Below are positions 1 through 6,999 of a stretch of DNA of 64,000 nt, piece by piece. The DNA is from Alteromonas sp. M12 (GTDB lineage: Bacteria; Pseudomonadota; Gammaproteobacteria; Enterobacterales; Alteromonadaceae): positions 2,666,001 through 2,730,000 of the forward strand of contig NZ_CP144164.1 of assembly GCF_037478005.1 (NCBI RefSeq), written 5' to 3'. The stretch's first letter is position 1. The number at the start of each line of letters is the position of its first letter. Below the pieces are notes generated by a model that saw only the letters and a list, made by a program, of their open reading frames with translations, had not been told where the DNA came from and searched no databases. A program made the translations under genes and the position numbers.

Positions 1-75
1 CAACCCTAGCTCCTCGTAGTGATGGATCGCTTTTTTTGACGCGCCGGTTAGCTTCGAAACTTCTCCTATATACAT
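1..75 (-). CDS. MerR-family transcriptional regulator, partial (N-terminus only)
   Basis: Only the first 25 codons are inside the window; the gene runs off the left edge. The visible translation begins MYIGEVSKLTGASKKAIHHY and continues EELGL, the classical first helix-turn-helix and wing of MerR regulators (helix 'IGEVSKLTG', then 'IHHYEELGL'). MerR proteins bind between the -35 and -10 elements of target promoters, usually as ligand-responsive activators. The effector cannot be inferred because the C-terminal domain is missing. It lies upstream in cassette order of other array material, so it is probably cassette cargo. Confidence 0.7.
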   Translation of the reverse strand, partial: MYIGEVSKLTGASKKAIHHYEELGL

Positions 76-99
76 GTTTTCACTCAATTCTAAGTCGGG

Positions 100-153
100 T
101 GTAACACCACAATAAGCGGCGGTGAAACCGTCCGTTTACTTTTCTTGTTGGGC
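100..153 (-). other. attC-like site of the PhzF cassette
   Basis: Starts TGTAACACC and ends TTGTTGGGCC with an internal GCGGCGGTgaaaCCGTCCG stem. It lies directly downstream of the PhzF stop codon on the minus strand, the expected place. The core bases deviate from the GTTRRRY consensus, so it may be degenerate. Confidence 0.5.
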
Positions 154-171
154 CATTTTGGGCAAGCTTTT

Positions 172-1068
172 TTAGCATAAAATATATACCCCATCTATCC
201 TTAAGACTGCTCCTCCACCAAACCAGACCTGACAATTTTCAATATCAGTTTCTGTTGAAAAAATCTGCACGTAATTCGGGGAGTCTCGGAAACTATTTTG
301 CTCTATTTTTATCATCTCGCCATCCCACTTTCCGTGCTTTAAGAGATAATAACCTAAAGCTGAATTGCCTGAACCTGTTGCTGGATCTTCAAGGTAACCA
401 AATGTTGGTGCGAAAACTCTCGTCCGATATTTACACTCTTGAGCAACAGTTTCTGACGAATACAAGATAATAATATCCACTCCAATTTGTATGCAAAATT
501 TGTTGAGAGTTTGAAGGTCTGGCGTCACAGAAAGTATGGACTCTAGTCCAGCTATAGGGACAATAAGAGTCTCAAGCCCTCCGTTCACAATTTGGATTGG
601 TTGTAATTGGTCAATGTCATTAATGTGACAATTAAATGCTGAGACAATATCAGTTATGCTAATATTTTTTGAGGAGAACCGAGCGGGTGGTGCCGATATA
701 TAAACGCTTTTCTCACTTTTGTAACGGTTTTCAACCATTAAACGATCAGTCATTGTCGAGATAGACAATATTGACTTTTCTTGCATTGCCTTACTATTGG
801 CGACTATGTCGTTTAGGATAGCTATTGTTGCATGTCCGCAGAAGGCGACCTCTCTTTCAGAAGAAAAATATCGAAGGTGGTAATCAGTATCAGTCCCTGG
901 ACTGACATAACCAACCTCACTGACAAACCCTTTCAGTTCTTTTGCTAGTTGTAACATTTCCGCACTGGAAAGCTTTTCTGCTGAGTCAAGATATACTACA
1001 GCTGCTGGATTCCCTGTTGAATATTGGGAGGCAAAAGCATCTATCTTTTTGAATCTTAATGTATGCAT
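172..1068 (-). CDS. PhzF-family isomerase-like protein
   Basis: 298 residues, the usual length of the PhzF/YddE family (diaminopimelate-epimerase fold, two similar lobes). Visible family signatures: N-terminal 'KKIDAF...GNPAAVV', the 'FVSEVGYV' segment whose Glu (about residue 51) corresponds to the proposed catalytic acid/base, 'FCGHATIA' at about 80, and the C-terminal 'EDPATGSGNSALGYYL'. The ATG at 1068 is preceded by AAGGGA at good spacing. Members range from phenazine biosynthesis enzymes to uncharacterised housekeeping isomerases; no phenazine genes are nearby, so the substrate is unknown. It is cassette cargo, with an attC-like site downstream and a cassette junction about 15 bases upstream of the start. 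Confidence 0.85.
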   Translation of the reverse strand: MHTLRFKKIDAFASQYSTGNPAAVVYLDSAEKLSSAEMLQLAKELKGFVSEVGYVSPGTDTDYHLRYFSSEREVAFCGHATIAILNDIVANSKAMQEKSILSISTMTDRLMVENRYKSEKSVYISAPPARFSSKNISITDIVSAFNCHINDIDQLQPIQIVNGGLETLIVPIAGLESILSVTPDLQTLNKFCIQIGVDIIILYSSETVAQECKYRTRVFAPTFGYLEDPATGSGNSALGYYLLKHGKWDGEMIKIEQNSFRDSPNYVQIFSTETDIENCQVWFGGGAVLRIDGVYILC

Positions 1069-1082
1069 GAATTTCCCTTGCG

Positions 1083-1113
1083 CCTAACGCCGTAATAACC
1101 TTACTTTGTTAAC
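1083..1113 (-). other. Short attC-like site
   Basis: CCTAACGCC...TTTGTTAAC with a small GTAA/TTAC stem. Much shorter than the other sites, so either a truncated attC or a remnant; it marks the junction between the PhzF unit and the next cassette. The stop codon of the following gene lies in its right core. Confidence 0.4.
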
Positions 1114-1501
1114 TACTGAGCTTGGATGCACTTTTAACCTCCAAGATAAATGAATTTGCAGTTATAAACCATTCGTACCATGGTTCTGTTTGTTTAAACC
1201 CTTCGAATAAAAACACTCCATCCATAAAATATGCATGCATGATTTCATCCAGGGGAAATTTTGGCTCGGGATGATCCTTTGCTGCCTTGTCATCATCCCA
1301 ATAGGTGGCTCTCTCTTCAGCTACACCGAGAATTTCTAATGTAGCTTCTTCGACCTTCCAGTCTTGGCCTCCTGACCCAGGGTGTTCTTTTGAAATAAAT
1401 GCACCTTTTATATCCAAAATAACAGATTCAGACTGACGCTTAATTTTTTCAATTGAAGCGTCATGAAATCCTAGTTTGTCAAAGTCGGTGGTCAATTTCA
1501 T
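1109..1501 (-). CDS. Hypothetical cassette protein (130 aa)
   Basis: A soluble, acidic protein of 130 residues that I do not recognise by family. It has no signal peptide or membrane segment. The N-terminus ('FDKLGFHDASIEKIK') followed by alternating hydrophobic strands resembles small immunity-like or DUF-type beta-rich proteins common in cassettes, but that is only an impression. Start ATG at 1501. It seems to share a cassette with the small membrane protein upstream because no attC separates them. Confidence 0.6.
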   Translation of the reverse strand: MKLTTDFDKLGFHDASIEKIKRQSESVILDIKGAFISKEHPGSGGQDWKVEEATLEILGVAEERATYWDDDKAAKDHPEPKFPLDEIMHAYFMDGVFLFEGFKQTEPWYEWFITANSFILEVKSASKLSS

Positions 1502-1529
1502 AGGCAGTTAACAATATTCTTATGTGACA

Positions 1530-1793
1530 TTACCTCACGCACTTTTTTATAAAATGACCACAAACCGCAGCCAGCCCAAAGAATAGGAGAGAAAAAGCGA
1601 TCATCCCGACTAAAGGACCAATGATTGCATCTTTACCCTCCTTGTCGCTAAAAACTACTTCTGATACGCCATAAAGAACGCCCCCCCCTGCGACTGAGAA
1701 AAAGAAAAAGCCAATAAGCATTGAGAAAAACACCAATGGTTTTTGCAATCGGTCAAATTGCAAACCAATCAATATAGATTCAATTAACCCCAC
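1530..1793 (-). CDS. Small membrane protein, two TM segments (87 aa)
   Basis: Unrecognised. Two hydrophobic stretches (about residues 20-48 and 57-82) predict an inner-membrane hairpin, with a short basic tail 'KKCVR'. The start is GTG at 1793, supported by AAGGA seven bases upstream. It lies 28 bases upstream of the 1109-1501 gene on the same strand without a clear attC between them, so the two may be one two-gene cassette. Confidence 0.55.
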   Translation of the reverse strand: MGLIESILIGLQFDRLQKPLVFFSMLIGFFFFSVAGGGVLYGVSEVVFSDKEGKDAIIGPLVGMIAFSLLFFGLAAVCGHFIKKCVR

Positions 1794-1805
1794 TTCAATT
1801 TCCTT

Positions 1806-1888
1806 GGCACATAACGCTTAACATATGGGATTTTAGGAGCGCTTTTTCAGCGAGTAAAATTCCCACAATGATTTTTTTGTTATGTGCC
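1806..1888 (-). other. attC site
   Basis: Perfect outer inverted repeat GGCACATAAC / GTTATGTGCC and an inner stem TGGGATTTTA / TAAAATTCCCA around a loop. It shares its inner sequence with the attC at 3668-3747, so the two belong to one attC subfamily. It lies downstream of the 1890-2249 gene. Confidence 0.85.
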
Positions 1889-1889
1889 A

Positions 1890-2249
1890 TTAGAGCCCCC
1901 ATAATTGATTGGTGATGGCTAAAAGGTAAAAACAAAAATATACCGATAAAACAGCCAGCAGCCCAGATAATGGAATTACCCAAAATCTTAACTTACTAGT
2001 TTTTATTGTAGTAACCATGGGGATACCATTTAACCAAATACTAGCACTTACCAATAAAGCACTGCCGAATTGGCTAATTTCATGTTCTGGTTCCCAAGTA
2101 TGCCAACCCAAGATAAATAGTAAACATAGAAACACCAACCAAAGAGCAGTAAAATAACGTGGCCTTTCCTTAGCACGAACCCAAAACAGGTAGGCGAACA
2201 CTAGACAAGAGGTTGGAATTAAAAGAACGGAAAATTCAAAAAATGTCAT
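1890..2249 (-). CDS. Hypothetical integral membrane protein (119 aa)
   Basis: Unrecognised cassette protein. Four hydrophobic stretches are visible (about residues 5-23, 33-50, 62-78 and 88-112), separated by short charged loops such as 'RAKERPR', so an inner-membrane protein with about four helices is likely. Start ATG at 2249. The stop abuts the attC at 1806-1888, which makes this a textbook single-gene cassette. No catalytic motif is visible. Confidence 0.6.
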   Translation of the reverse strand: MTFFEFSVLLIPTSCLVFAYLFWVRAKERPRYFTALWLVFLCLLFILGWHTWEPEHEISQFGSALLVSASIWLNGIPMVTTIKTSKLRFWVIPLSGLLAVLSVYFCFYLLAITNQLWGL

Positions 2250-2257
2250 AGTCTATT

Positions 2258-2329
2258 GGCTCATAACAATTACCATAAGCGGGGGGCCCGTGCTCTTCGG
2301 GAACGTCCGACTTCATGTTTTTGTTAGCC
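2258..2329 (-). other. attC site of the HigBA-like cassette
   Basis: Outer repeat GGCTCATAAC / GTTAGCC with an internal stem (CCCGTGCTCTTCGGGAACG). The stop codon of the antitoxin gene lies inside the right core (TTA of GTTAGCC). Confidence 0.75.
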
Positions 2330-2608
2330 AAGTGCTCGCAAAACCGCTTGAGGTTCTTTAGCAACCACGTTTAACAAAGCAAGTGCTGGGCCATGTGGAT
2401 TACGATCACCTCTTTCCCAGTGACGTAGAGTTGAAACGCTAATACAAAATTTCGAAGCAAACTCCATTTGAGTTAGTCCAAGATTTTGCCGTATTTCAGC
2501 CACATTAACGTCTGGAGCTCTATGAACTCTGGCTGCTACTTTTTTGCCATCGTTCAGATCTATTGCTTCTTTTAGACCTTGAGCAATACTTTCAAATGCA
2601 CTAGTCAT
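2324..2608 (-). CDS. higA: HigA/NadS-like XRE-family antitoxin
   Basis: 94 residues with a Cro/CI-type helix-turn-helix in the C-terminal half ('IRQNLGLTQMEFASKF' then 'SVSTLRHWERGDRNP', about residues 38-72). This is the arrangement of HigA/NadS-type antitoxins, which bind their own promoter and neutralise a RelE-fold mRNase. Start ATG at 2608 with GGAGAAACATA in front. It overlaps the end of the toxin frame by eight bases: toxin first, antitoxin second, the HigBA order. The antitoxin looks intact whereas the toxin is frameshifted. Confidence 0.8.
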   Translation of the reverse strand: MTSAFESIAQGLKEAIDLNDGKKVAARVHRAPDVNVAEIRQNLGLTQMEFASKFCISVSTLRHWERGDRNPHGPALALLNVVAKEPQAVLRALG

Positions 2609-2947
2609 TATGTTTCTCCAAAGCTTTTACTACCAATATTTTGACAAGTTTCGAAAGAGAGTTTCTATCGGTTTTCGTTAAATTAGCCCGTTCATTCTTC
2701 CCAAACATCGTTAATAAATAAAGCGGAATACGTTCATCATGATAGTAGTATATTACCCGAATGCCTCCGCTCTTACCCTTATTGCCTTTACTCCAACGCA
2801 ATTTCCGAATACCACCAGTACCTTCCATTAGAGTCCTCGCTTTGGGATGCTCAGATAAGTAGTCAATAACATCCTTGCGCTCTGATTCATTTAAAGAGAA
2901 TCAGTACGTTTGATGTACTCAGGTAGTTCGGCTATTGTATTTTGCAT
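2601..2947 (-). pseudogene. higB: HigB/RelE-like toxin, disrupted by a frameshift
   Basis: The uninterrupted frame covers only 75 codons from 2828 ('MEGTGGIRKLRW...'), too short for this family (about 105-115 residues). Extending upstream on the minus strand, a start at 2947 (ATG CAA AAT ACA) encodes 'MQNTIAELPEYIKRTDSL' and then hits TAA; moving one frame near 2890 restores 'NESERKDVIDYLSEHPKA', which runs on into the 75-codon frame. Loss of one base in a T/A run (plus-strand ATTTAAAG, about 2889-2896) explains it. The conserved 'GGIRKLRW', 'GGIRVIYYYHDERIPLYLL' and 'FGKNERANLT' segments of HigB-type RelE toxins are intact. A sequencing error would give the same picture. Confidence 0.75.
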
Positions 2948-2996
2948 TCACAGAGCGTAATCCAATGGATTACCAAAATCAAATAGAGAATTGAAT

Positions 2997-3042
2997 GGCT
3001 AACGTCCCAATGAGCGCAGCGAATGAGCATGATGTGTTAGTC
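2997..3042 (-). other. attC site (short)
   Basis: GGCTAACGTCC...GTTAGTC, 46 bases, with GAGCGCAGCGAATGAGC inside. It bounds the left side of the ccdAB cassette. Confidence 0.6.
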
Positions 3043-3063
3043 ATATGCCAACCATGCTTTTAA

Positions 3064-3086
3064 ATGCGCATTACTATGCGTATACT
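3064..3086 (+). promoter_or_regulatory. Putative ccdAB promoter/operator
   Basis: An inverted repeat (ATGCGCAT-tac-TATGCGTAT) overlaps a good -10 element TATACT at 3081-3086, about 28 bases before the ccdA start. The repeat is a plausible operator for CcdA autorepression. A private promoter fits a cassette gene pair facing against the rest of the array. Confidence 0.5.
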
Positions 3087-3113
3087 GATTAAAAATTAAG
3101 TTGGAGCATAGCA

Positions 3114-3359
3114 ATGGCAGACCTTTACGATTTAGCCGCACCTAAAAAGGCAACAAATTTAAGCCTCAATAGTGATTTGTTAGAAAAGGCCAGAAGCTTA
3201 AAAATTAACTTGTCTGCAACCCTAGAGCAAGCATTAAGCAATAAACTTAAATTTATAGAAGCTGAAAAATGGAAACAAGAAAACAAGGCTGCGGTAGAGG
3301 CCTACAATGAATTTGTCGCCGAGAACGGTAGTTTAAGCGATGAGTACAGGGATTTTTAA
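3114..3359 (+). CDS. ccdA: CcdA-family antitoxin
   Basis: 81 residues. The N-terminal part ('KKATNLSLNSDLLEKARSLKINLSA') is the ribbon-helix-helix DNA-binding domain, followed by a helical C-terminal tail ('EAYNEFVAENGSLSDEYRDF') typical of the toxin-wrapping region of CcdA. GGAG sits seven bases before the ATG. It is translationally coupled to ccdB (TAATG overlap). It faces plus while neighbouring cassettes face minus, which is common for toxin-antitoxin cassettes because they bring their own promoter. A ccd locus is known from the Aliivibrio fischeri superintegron. Confidence 0.9.
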   Translation: MADLYDLAAPKKATNLSLNSDLLEKARSLKINLSATLEQALSNKLKFIEAEKWKQENKAAVEAYNEFVAENGSLSDEYRDF

Positions 3360-3676
3360 TGCCGCAATTTGATGTATACAAAAATCCAAGTAAGAAAACG
3401 AGAGAGGCTTATCCTTATCTAGTCGACGTCCAAAATTCGGTAATCGATCAATTGGCCACTCGCTTAGTTGTGCCATTGACAAATGTAAACGCTAAACCCA
3501 GCATGTTAATGAAAAAATTAACGCCTGAAATAGAGTTTGATAGCAGCACTTACTTATTTATGACCCAGCAGCTTACCTCTATACCCGAAGATGTGCTTAA
3601 AAACCCTGTTGGTACATTAGAAGCGTCAAGAGCGTTGTTGATAGATGCGATAGACTTCGCCATCACTGGCATATAA
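3359..3676 (+). CDS. ccdB: CcdB-family gyrase-poison toxin
   Basis: 105 residues, close to plasmid-F CcdB (101). CcdB binds the GyrA dimer and traps the cleaved complex. Visible family features: 'FDVYKN', 'YPYLVDVQNSVID', 'LATRLVVPL', 'MTQQLTSIP', and a C-terminus ending 'AITGI'. The Gly-Ile end needed for gyrase poisoning in F CcdB is kept; the preceding Trp is Thr here, which I recall from chromosomal Vibrio-type CcdB as well. The stop codon TAA (3674-3676) falls in the left core of the next attC, so the frame closes exactly at a cassette junction. Confidence 0.9.
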   Translation: MPQFDVYKNPSKKTREAYPYLVDVQNSVIDQLATRLVVPLTNVNAKPSMLMKKLTPEIEFDSSTYLFMTQQLTSIPEDVLKNPVGTLEASRALLIDAIDFAITGI

Positions 3677-3747
3677 CGCTTTGCATATGGGGATTTTAGG
3701 AGCGCTTTACCAGCAGTAAAATTCCAACCATGAAGTTTTTGTTAGCC
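3668..3747 (-). other. attC site of the RelE/YefM cassette
   Basis: GGCATATAACGC...GTTAGCC with inner stem (GGGATTTTA / TAAAATTCC). Same subfamily as the site at 1806-1888. Confidence 0.8.
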
Positions 3748-3751
3748 GTAT

Positions 3752-4051
3752 TTAGCTGCGTAAAATAAACTTTCTCAGATCACGCTCTTGCCGCATAACA
3801 TGAAGTATATAAACTAGATCATTATCTATTTTATAAAAAATACGACATGGATTAACAACAACTTCTCTATAGTTTAAGTTTTTTAATTCACGCGGGATTT
3901 TCCCCGATTCAGGATGTCTCTCTAGTCTAGTAACTTTATCAAACACCTTTTGTGCTAAATTTTTGGCTGCAGGTAAATTACTTAACGCAATATATTCAAC
4001 TATTTCGTTTAAGTCATTTAAAGCAGGAGCAGTCCATTTTACTTCAGCCAT
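3752..4051 (-). CDS. RelE/ParE-family toxin
   Basis: 99 residues. Visible: 'MAEVKWTAPALNDLNEIVEYIA' (N-terminal strand plus helix), 'VFDKVTRLERHPESGKIPREL', 'YREVVVNPCRIFYKID' and 'VYILHVMRQERDLRKF', the standard order of the RelE/ParE plasmid-stabilisation toxin fold. Whether it acts on ribosome-bound mRNA (RelE) or gyrase (ParE) cannot be told from sequence; the conserved 'Y+EV.V.PYRI' style core slightly favours the ParE branch. It overlaps the antitoxin gene by 13 bases and lies downstream of it. Intact. Confidence 0.85.
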   Translation of the reverse strand: MAEVKWTAPALNDLNEIVEYIALSNLPAAKNLAQKVFDKVTRLERHPESGKIPRELKNLNYREVVVNPCRIFYKIDNDLVYILHVMRQERDLRKFILRS

Positions 4052-4296
4052 TTACTCATTTTTTCTTTTGCATCTTCATTAGAGAATGTATCGCCATTTC
4101 TAATAGCTTGCTCGCCTCGAGCAACACCTTCGAGTATCTGCATTCGTTGTTGCATGAACTCATAGTCATCTACATCAACTAAATATGCAGACGGTTGTCC
4201 ATGCTCTGTTATTAACACTGGTTCTTTTGACGAATGTAGCTCAGCCAATATCTTGGTTGCTTGTCGCTTTAATGTTGTTACTAGCTCTACTCTCAT
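4039..4296 (-). CDS. Phd/YefM-family antitoxin
   Basis: 85 residues. The N-terminal Phd/YefM domain is clear ('LKRQATKILAEL....PVLITEHGQPSAYLVDVDDYE', residues about 8-48), which dimerises and binds the operator. The C-terminal half is helical and acidic, as expected for the toxin-binding tail. It precedes its toxin and overlaps it by 13 bases. A short palindrome-containing AT-rich leader (4297-4360) precedes it and may carry its own promoter. Confidence 0.85.
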   Translation of the reverse strand: MRVELVTTLKRQATKILAELHSSKEPVLITEHGQPSAYLVDVDDYEFMQQRMQILEGVARGEQAIRNGDTFSNEDAKEKMSKWLK

Positions 4297-4366
4297 GATG
4301 AATCCAATTATAAAATGCGCAAATGTATCACTATAGTATCACACGCGTTTGCCGTTTCAAATTTAC

Positions 4367-4453
4367 GGCTAACGCTCGCATAACCCGCAAGCAAAAAAAT
4401 AGGGCAGTAAAGCCCCATTTTTTTGCTTGTCCGAGTTAATGCGCTTGTTAGGC
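4367..4453 (-). other. attC site of the PEP-CTERM cassette
   Basis: CGGCTAACGCTCGCATAA to GCGCTTGTTAGGC, with a strong inner stem (GCAAGCAAAAAAATAGGG / CCCCATTTTTTTGCTTG). The stop codon of the downstream gene lies in the right core. Confidence 0.85.
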
Positions 4454-5050
4454 TTTTGCTTTTTTACGAGAAAAACCCAAGCCAGCCAACCCAAGACCTA
4501 ACAAAGCAATGGAAGTAGGCTCTGGCACTGACGTAGCGCTCTCGGTTACATAGCTAAAGTCATCGATTTTAACCCAGTCGGCATACTGTCCGACAAACTC
4601 CACTCGAGAAATATTCGTTGTGTTTGCACCAATAAAACCAATGTAAGGCGATGTTTGAGCAGGAACAAATAGGCTTTCTAGAAGGGTGCTTGAATCATCA
4701 AAAATATTCATATTCCAATACCCATCAGCGGCACCCCATATCATGCCGAAAGCTGAAACCGATGTAGAGAAGTCAATATTGAATGATCCTACCGCTGCGC
4801 TGGTTGAAAGCTCCAACCCGGAAGTTCCATATACTCCACCGGTAGTATAATTCGCAATTCCTAAGGTGCCTGTTCCTGCATTTGAAAATGTAACATCACC
4901 AATAGTGTAGCTAGAAGACGAGCCAATAGTCTGCGACTCAAAGTCAATTACAGTAGCCCCTGATATTGAAGAGTCGGAGGAGCTTGTTATCAGCCCTGCG
5001 TTTGCTGTACTGGCAAAAATACACGCAAACAGAAGCATTGATATTTTCAT
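4448..5050 (-). CDS. PEP-CTERM sorting-domain exported protein
   Basis: 200 residues: a signal peptide (about 1-18, ending 'ASTANA'), a beta-rich secreted domain full of Ser/Thr/Gly with 'VIDFESQTIGSSSSY' near residues 34-48 and a mucin-like strand pattern, and a C-terminal PEP-CTERM tail: 'VPEPTSIALLGLGLAGLGF' then 'SRKKAKA'. That tail (motif, hydrophobic segment, basic end) is recognised by exosortase. No exosortase or EPS locus is in the window. Start ATG at 5050 with AAGGG upstream. Function unknown. Confidence 0.85.
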   Translation of the reverse strand: MKISMLLFACIFASTANAGLITSSSDSSISGATVIDFESQTIGSSSSYTIGDVTFSNAGTGTLGIANYTTGGVYGTSGLELSTSAAVGSFNIDFSTSVSAFGMIWGAADGYWNMNIFDDSSTLLESLFVPAQTSPYIGFIGANTTNISRVEFVGQYADWVKIDDFSYVTESATSVPEPTSIALLGLGLAGLGFSRKKAKA

Positions 5051-5189
5051 AAGAAAACCCTTTTAATAATTGTTAAATATAAACCCAATGACGAAGAGCA
5101 ATAAACGGGCCAGTTTTTAACCTATTGTTTTTGTTCTATCTTTCTGTTTTCCCAATGGCGAGTGTAAAATTAATCGACACCATCTTAAT

Positions 5190-5290
5190 GCCTAACGCTC
5201 CGCATAAATGGCGGATAACAGTTGGCTAAACTTAGCGAAGAATGAGCGCCAGCCAACTGTTAGGCGTCCATTTTTATGCGTTTGTTAGAT
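5190..5290 (-). other. attC site of the lipoprotein cassette
   Basis: TGCCTAACGCTCCGCATAAA to TTTATGCGTTTGTTAGAT, with a second nested stem (CAGTTGGCT / AGCCAACTG). One of the most complete attC folds in the array. Confidence 0.9.
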
Positions 5291-5713
5291 TGCCTGTTTG
5301 CAATACTGATCAACGTAAAAAGTAATTCTTTCGTTAAATACGGATTCAAGTCTACTTTTTAGCTTCTTCGAAAGTTCCTCAGCCAATGTATGATCATTTT
5401 TGTCGAAATCGTACGATGACGAAGAGTAGCAGAATTCATTTAGAAAATTTTGAACTGCAAATTGATAGTTACTTGAATTTTCGTATATCGCGTGAACGTG
5501 TTGTTTCATTTCCTGGGAAAGTATTCTCTCACCACCTTCTTGAATTTTAACTAGTGCATTGTCAGTTGCAAACGAGTCGAGAACAGTAATGAGTTCTGCC
5601 TTATCCATATCTGAAACTGAAAAATGCATTGTTCCATATGGCTCATGATGTATTCGATAACACGAGGACAGACTAATCAATGACAGTAAAACTAAAGATT
5701 TCAGAAACTTCAT
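5285..5713 (-). CDS. Small lipoprotein of unknown function
   Basis: 142 residues from the ATG at 5713. The N-terminus 'MKFLKSLVLLSLISLSSC' is a lipoprotein signal with lipobox LSSC, so the mature protein starts at Cys18 and is membrane-anchored on the periplasmic side. The rest is acidic and mostly helical ('LAEELSKKLKSRLESVF') with no family I recognise. A longer frame to 5761 would run into the neighbouring insertion sequence, so the Met just before the signal peptide is the right start. The IS110-family element ends only nine bases upstream of this ATG, so whatever leader the gene once had beyond the cassette edge is now IS sequence. Confidence 0.65.
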   Translation of the reverse strand: MKFLKSLVLLSLISLSSCYRIHHEPYGTMHFSVSDMDKAELITVLDSFATDNALVKIQEGGERILSQEMKQHVHAIYENSSNYQFAVQNFLNEFCYSSSSYDFDKNDHTLAEELSKKLKSRLESVFNERITFYVDQYCKQAI

Positions 5714-5844
5714 GGGCAATCTAGACACAATGACTCCCTTTGATAATGCTAGCCTCCGCATTTTCGTGGGTTAGCTAAAAGCCACCAGAGCGCTGGCCGG
5801 AACCATAATTAGTTTGCTAAAGACTAAATCATTTGGAGGCTAGC

Positions 5845-6999
5845 ATGAACAAACATAGCATAATTTTTTTAGCATTGGATACTCACAAAGAATTTAACGA
5901 AGTGGCTTATTGCGAAGAGCAACGAGGGGCACAGCCTGTGCATTATGGCAGAATACCGTCGTCTAAAGTCAGCATGAAAAAACTCATAAGGCAGTTCGAG
6001 TCTAAATATCCAGGTGCAACATTACATGTTGTCTATGAAGCAGGACCGTGTGGCTATTGGATTTATCGTTTGATCACCAGCCTAGGCCACTGTTGTTATG
6101 TGGTCGCACCGTCCCTCATTCCTAAAAAGCCGGGTGAACGGATTAAAACGGACAGACGTGATGCACTCAAACTAGTCAAATTACTCAAATCAGAAGATCT
6201 CACGCCTATCTATGTACCCGAGCCAGAAGATGAAGCGGTGCGGGATTTATCTCGCGCACGTGAAGCGGCGATGAAAGATTTAAAAGAAGCTAAGTACCAA
6301 CTCAAAGCGTTGTTGCTACGTAATAATATTCGTTATGCAGGCTCCGCCAATTGGTCAAAGAAACACTTGCGCTGGTTAACCGAATTGATACTGCCCCACC
6401 CAGCTCAGCACATCGTTTTGCAAGAACAACTGCAAACCATTGAAGAACGAATACGTCGCTTAGAACGACTCGACAATGAGTTAACCCACCATGTATTTCA
6501 ATGGCGATATTATCCTGTGGTAAAAGCAATTCAGGCAATGCGGGGAGTAAGATTACTAGTTGCAGTAGGCGTAGTCGCTGAACTCGGAGACTTACATCGT
6601 TTTGACCACCCCAGAAAACTAATGGCTTACCTCGGTCTGGTTCCCAGTGAACATTCGTCAGGCGGAAAACGGCATTTAGGGGCCATTACCAAATGCGGTA
6701 ATGGTCGAGCAAGACGGTTACTCATTGAGGGCGCTCACAGTTATCGATACCCAGCTAATATCTCGACGGATATTCAATTACGACAGGAAGGCTTACCCAA
6801 AGATATCGTCGATATTGCTTGGAAAGCACAACTTCGATTGTGTAAACGCTATCAACGCATGAATAAAAAAGGCAAACATTACAATTTAATCATTACTGCA
6901 ATTGCCCGAGAAATGGCAGCCTACATTTGGGCCATTGCCAAAGAGGTGGTACTCACACCAGTAAACCCCAAACTAAGATTAAGTCGAGTACCCGCATGA
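5845..6999 (+). CDS. IS110-family DEDD transposase, copy 1
   Basis: 384 residues from the ATG at 5845, which has GGAGG five bases upstream; an in-frame TTG four codons earlier is less likely. The N-terminal RuvC-like DEDD domain is visible with Asp12 ('LALDTHK'), Glu65 ('VYEAGPCGYWIYR'), Asp103 and Asp106 ('KTDRRDALKL'). A central coiled-coil-like region is followed by the C-terminal Transposase_20 domain ('IQAMRGVRLLVAVGVVAELG... FDHPRKLMAYLGLVPSEHSSGGKRHLG') that carries the catalytic serine. The protein is identical to that of copy 2; only two synonymous differences (6048 and 6819) separate the genes. IS110-family recombinases work with an element-encoded guide RNA. Confidence 0.93.
   Translation: MNKHSIIFLALDTHKEFNEVAYCEEQRGAQPVHYGRIPSSKVSMKKLIRQFESKYPGATLHVVYEAGPCGYWIYRLITSLGHCCYVVAPSLIPKKPGERIKTDRRDALKLVKLLKSEDLTPIYVPEPEDEAVRDLSRAREAAMKDLKEAKYQLKALLLRNNIRYAGSANWSKKHLRWLTELILPHPAQHIVLQEQLQTIEERIRRLERLDNELTHHVFQWRYYPVVKAIQAMRGVRLLVAVGVVAELGDLHRFDHPRKLMAYLGLVPSEHSSGGKRHLGAITKCGNGRARRLLIEGAHSYRYPANISTDIQLRQEGLPKDIVDIAWKAQLRLCKRYQRMNKKGKHYNLIITAIAREMAAYIWAIAKEVVLTPVNPKLRLSRVPA

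Noticed and set aside
255..470. 71-codon plus-strand frame opposite the PhzF gene
   Set aside because: Antisense to a clear family member; no signals of its own.
1795..1983. 62-codon minus-strand frame
   Set aside because: It runs through an attC site and overlaps the end of the 1890-2249 gene in another frame.
3359..3676. CcdB judged inactive because the C-terminal Trp of plasmid CcdB is Thr
   Set aside because: The final Gly-Ile is kept and chromosomal Vibrio-type CcdB proteins, as I recall, end the same way, so loss of function cannot be inferred.
6302..6538. 78-codon minus-strand frame inside each transposase gene (also 8691-8927)
   Set aside because: Antisense shadow of a well-supported transposase; no ribosome-binding site.
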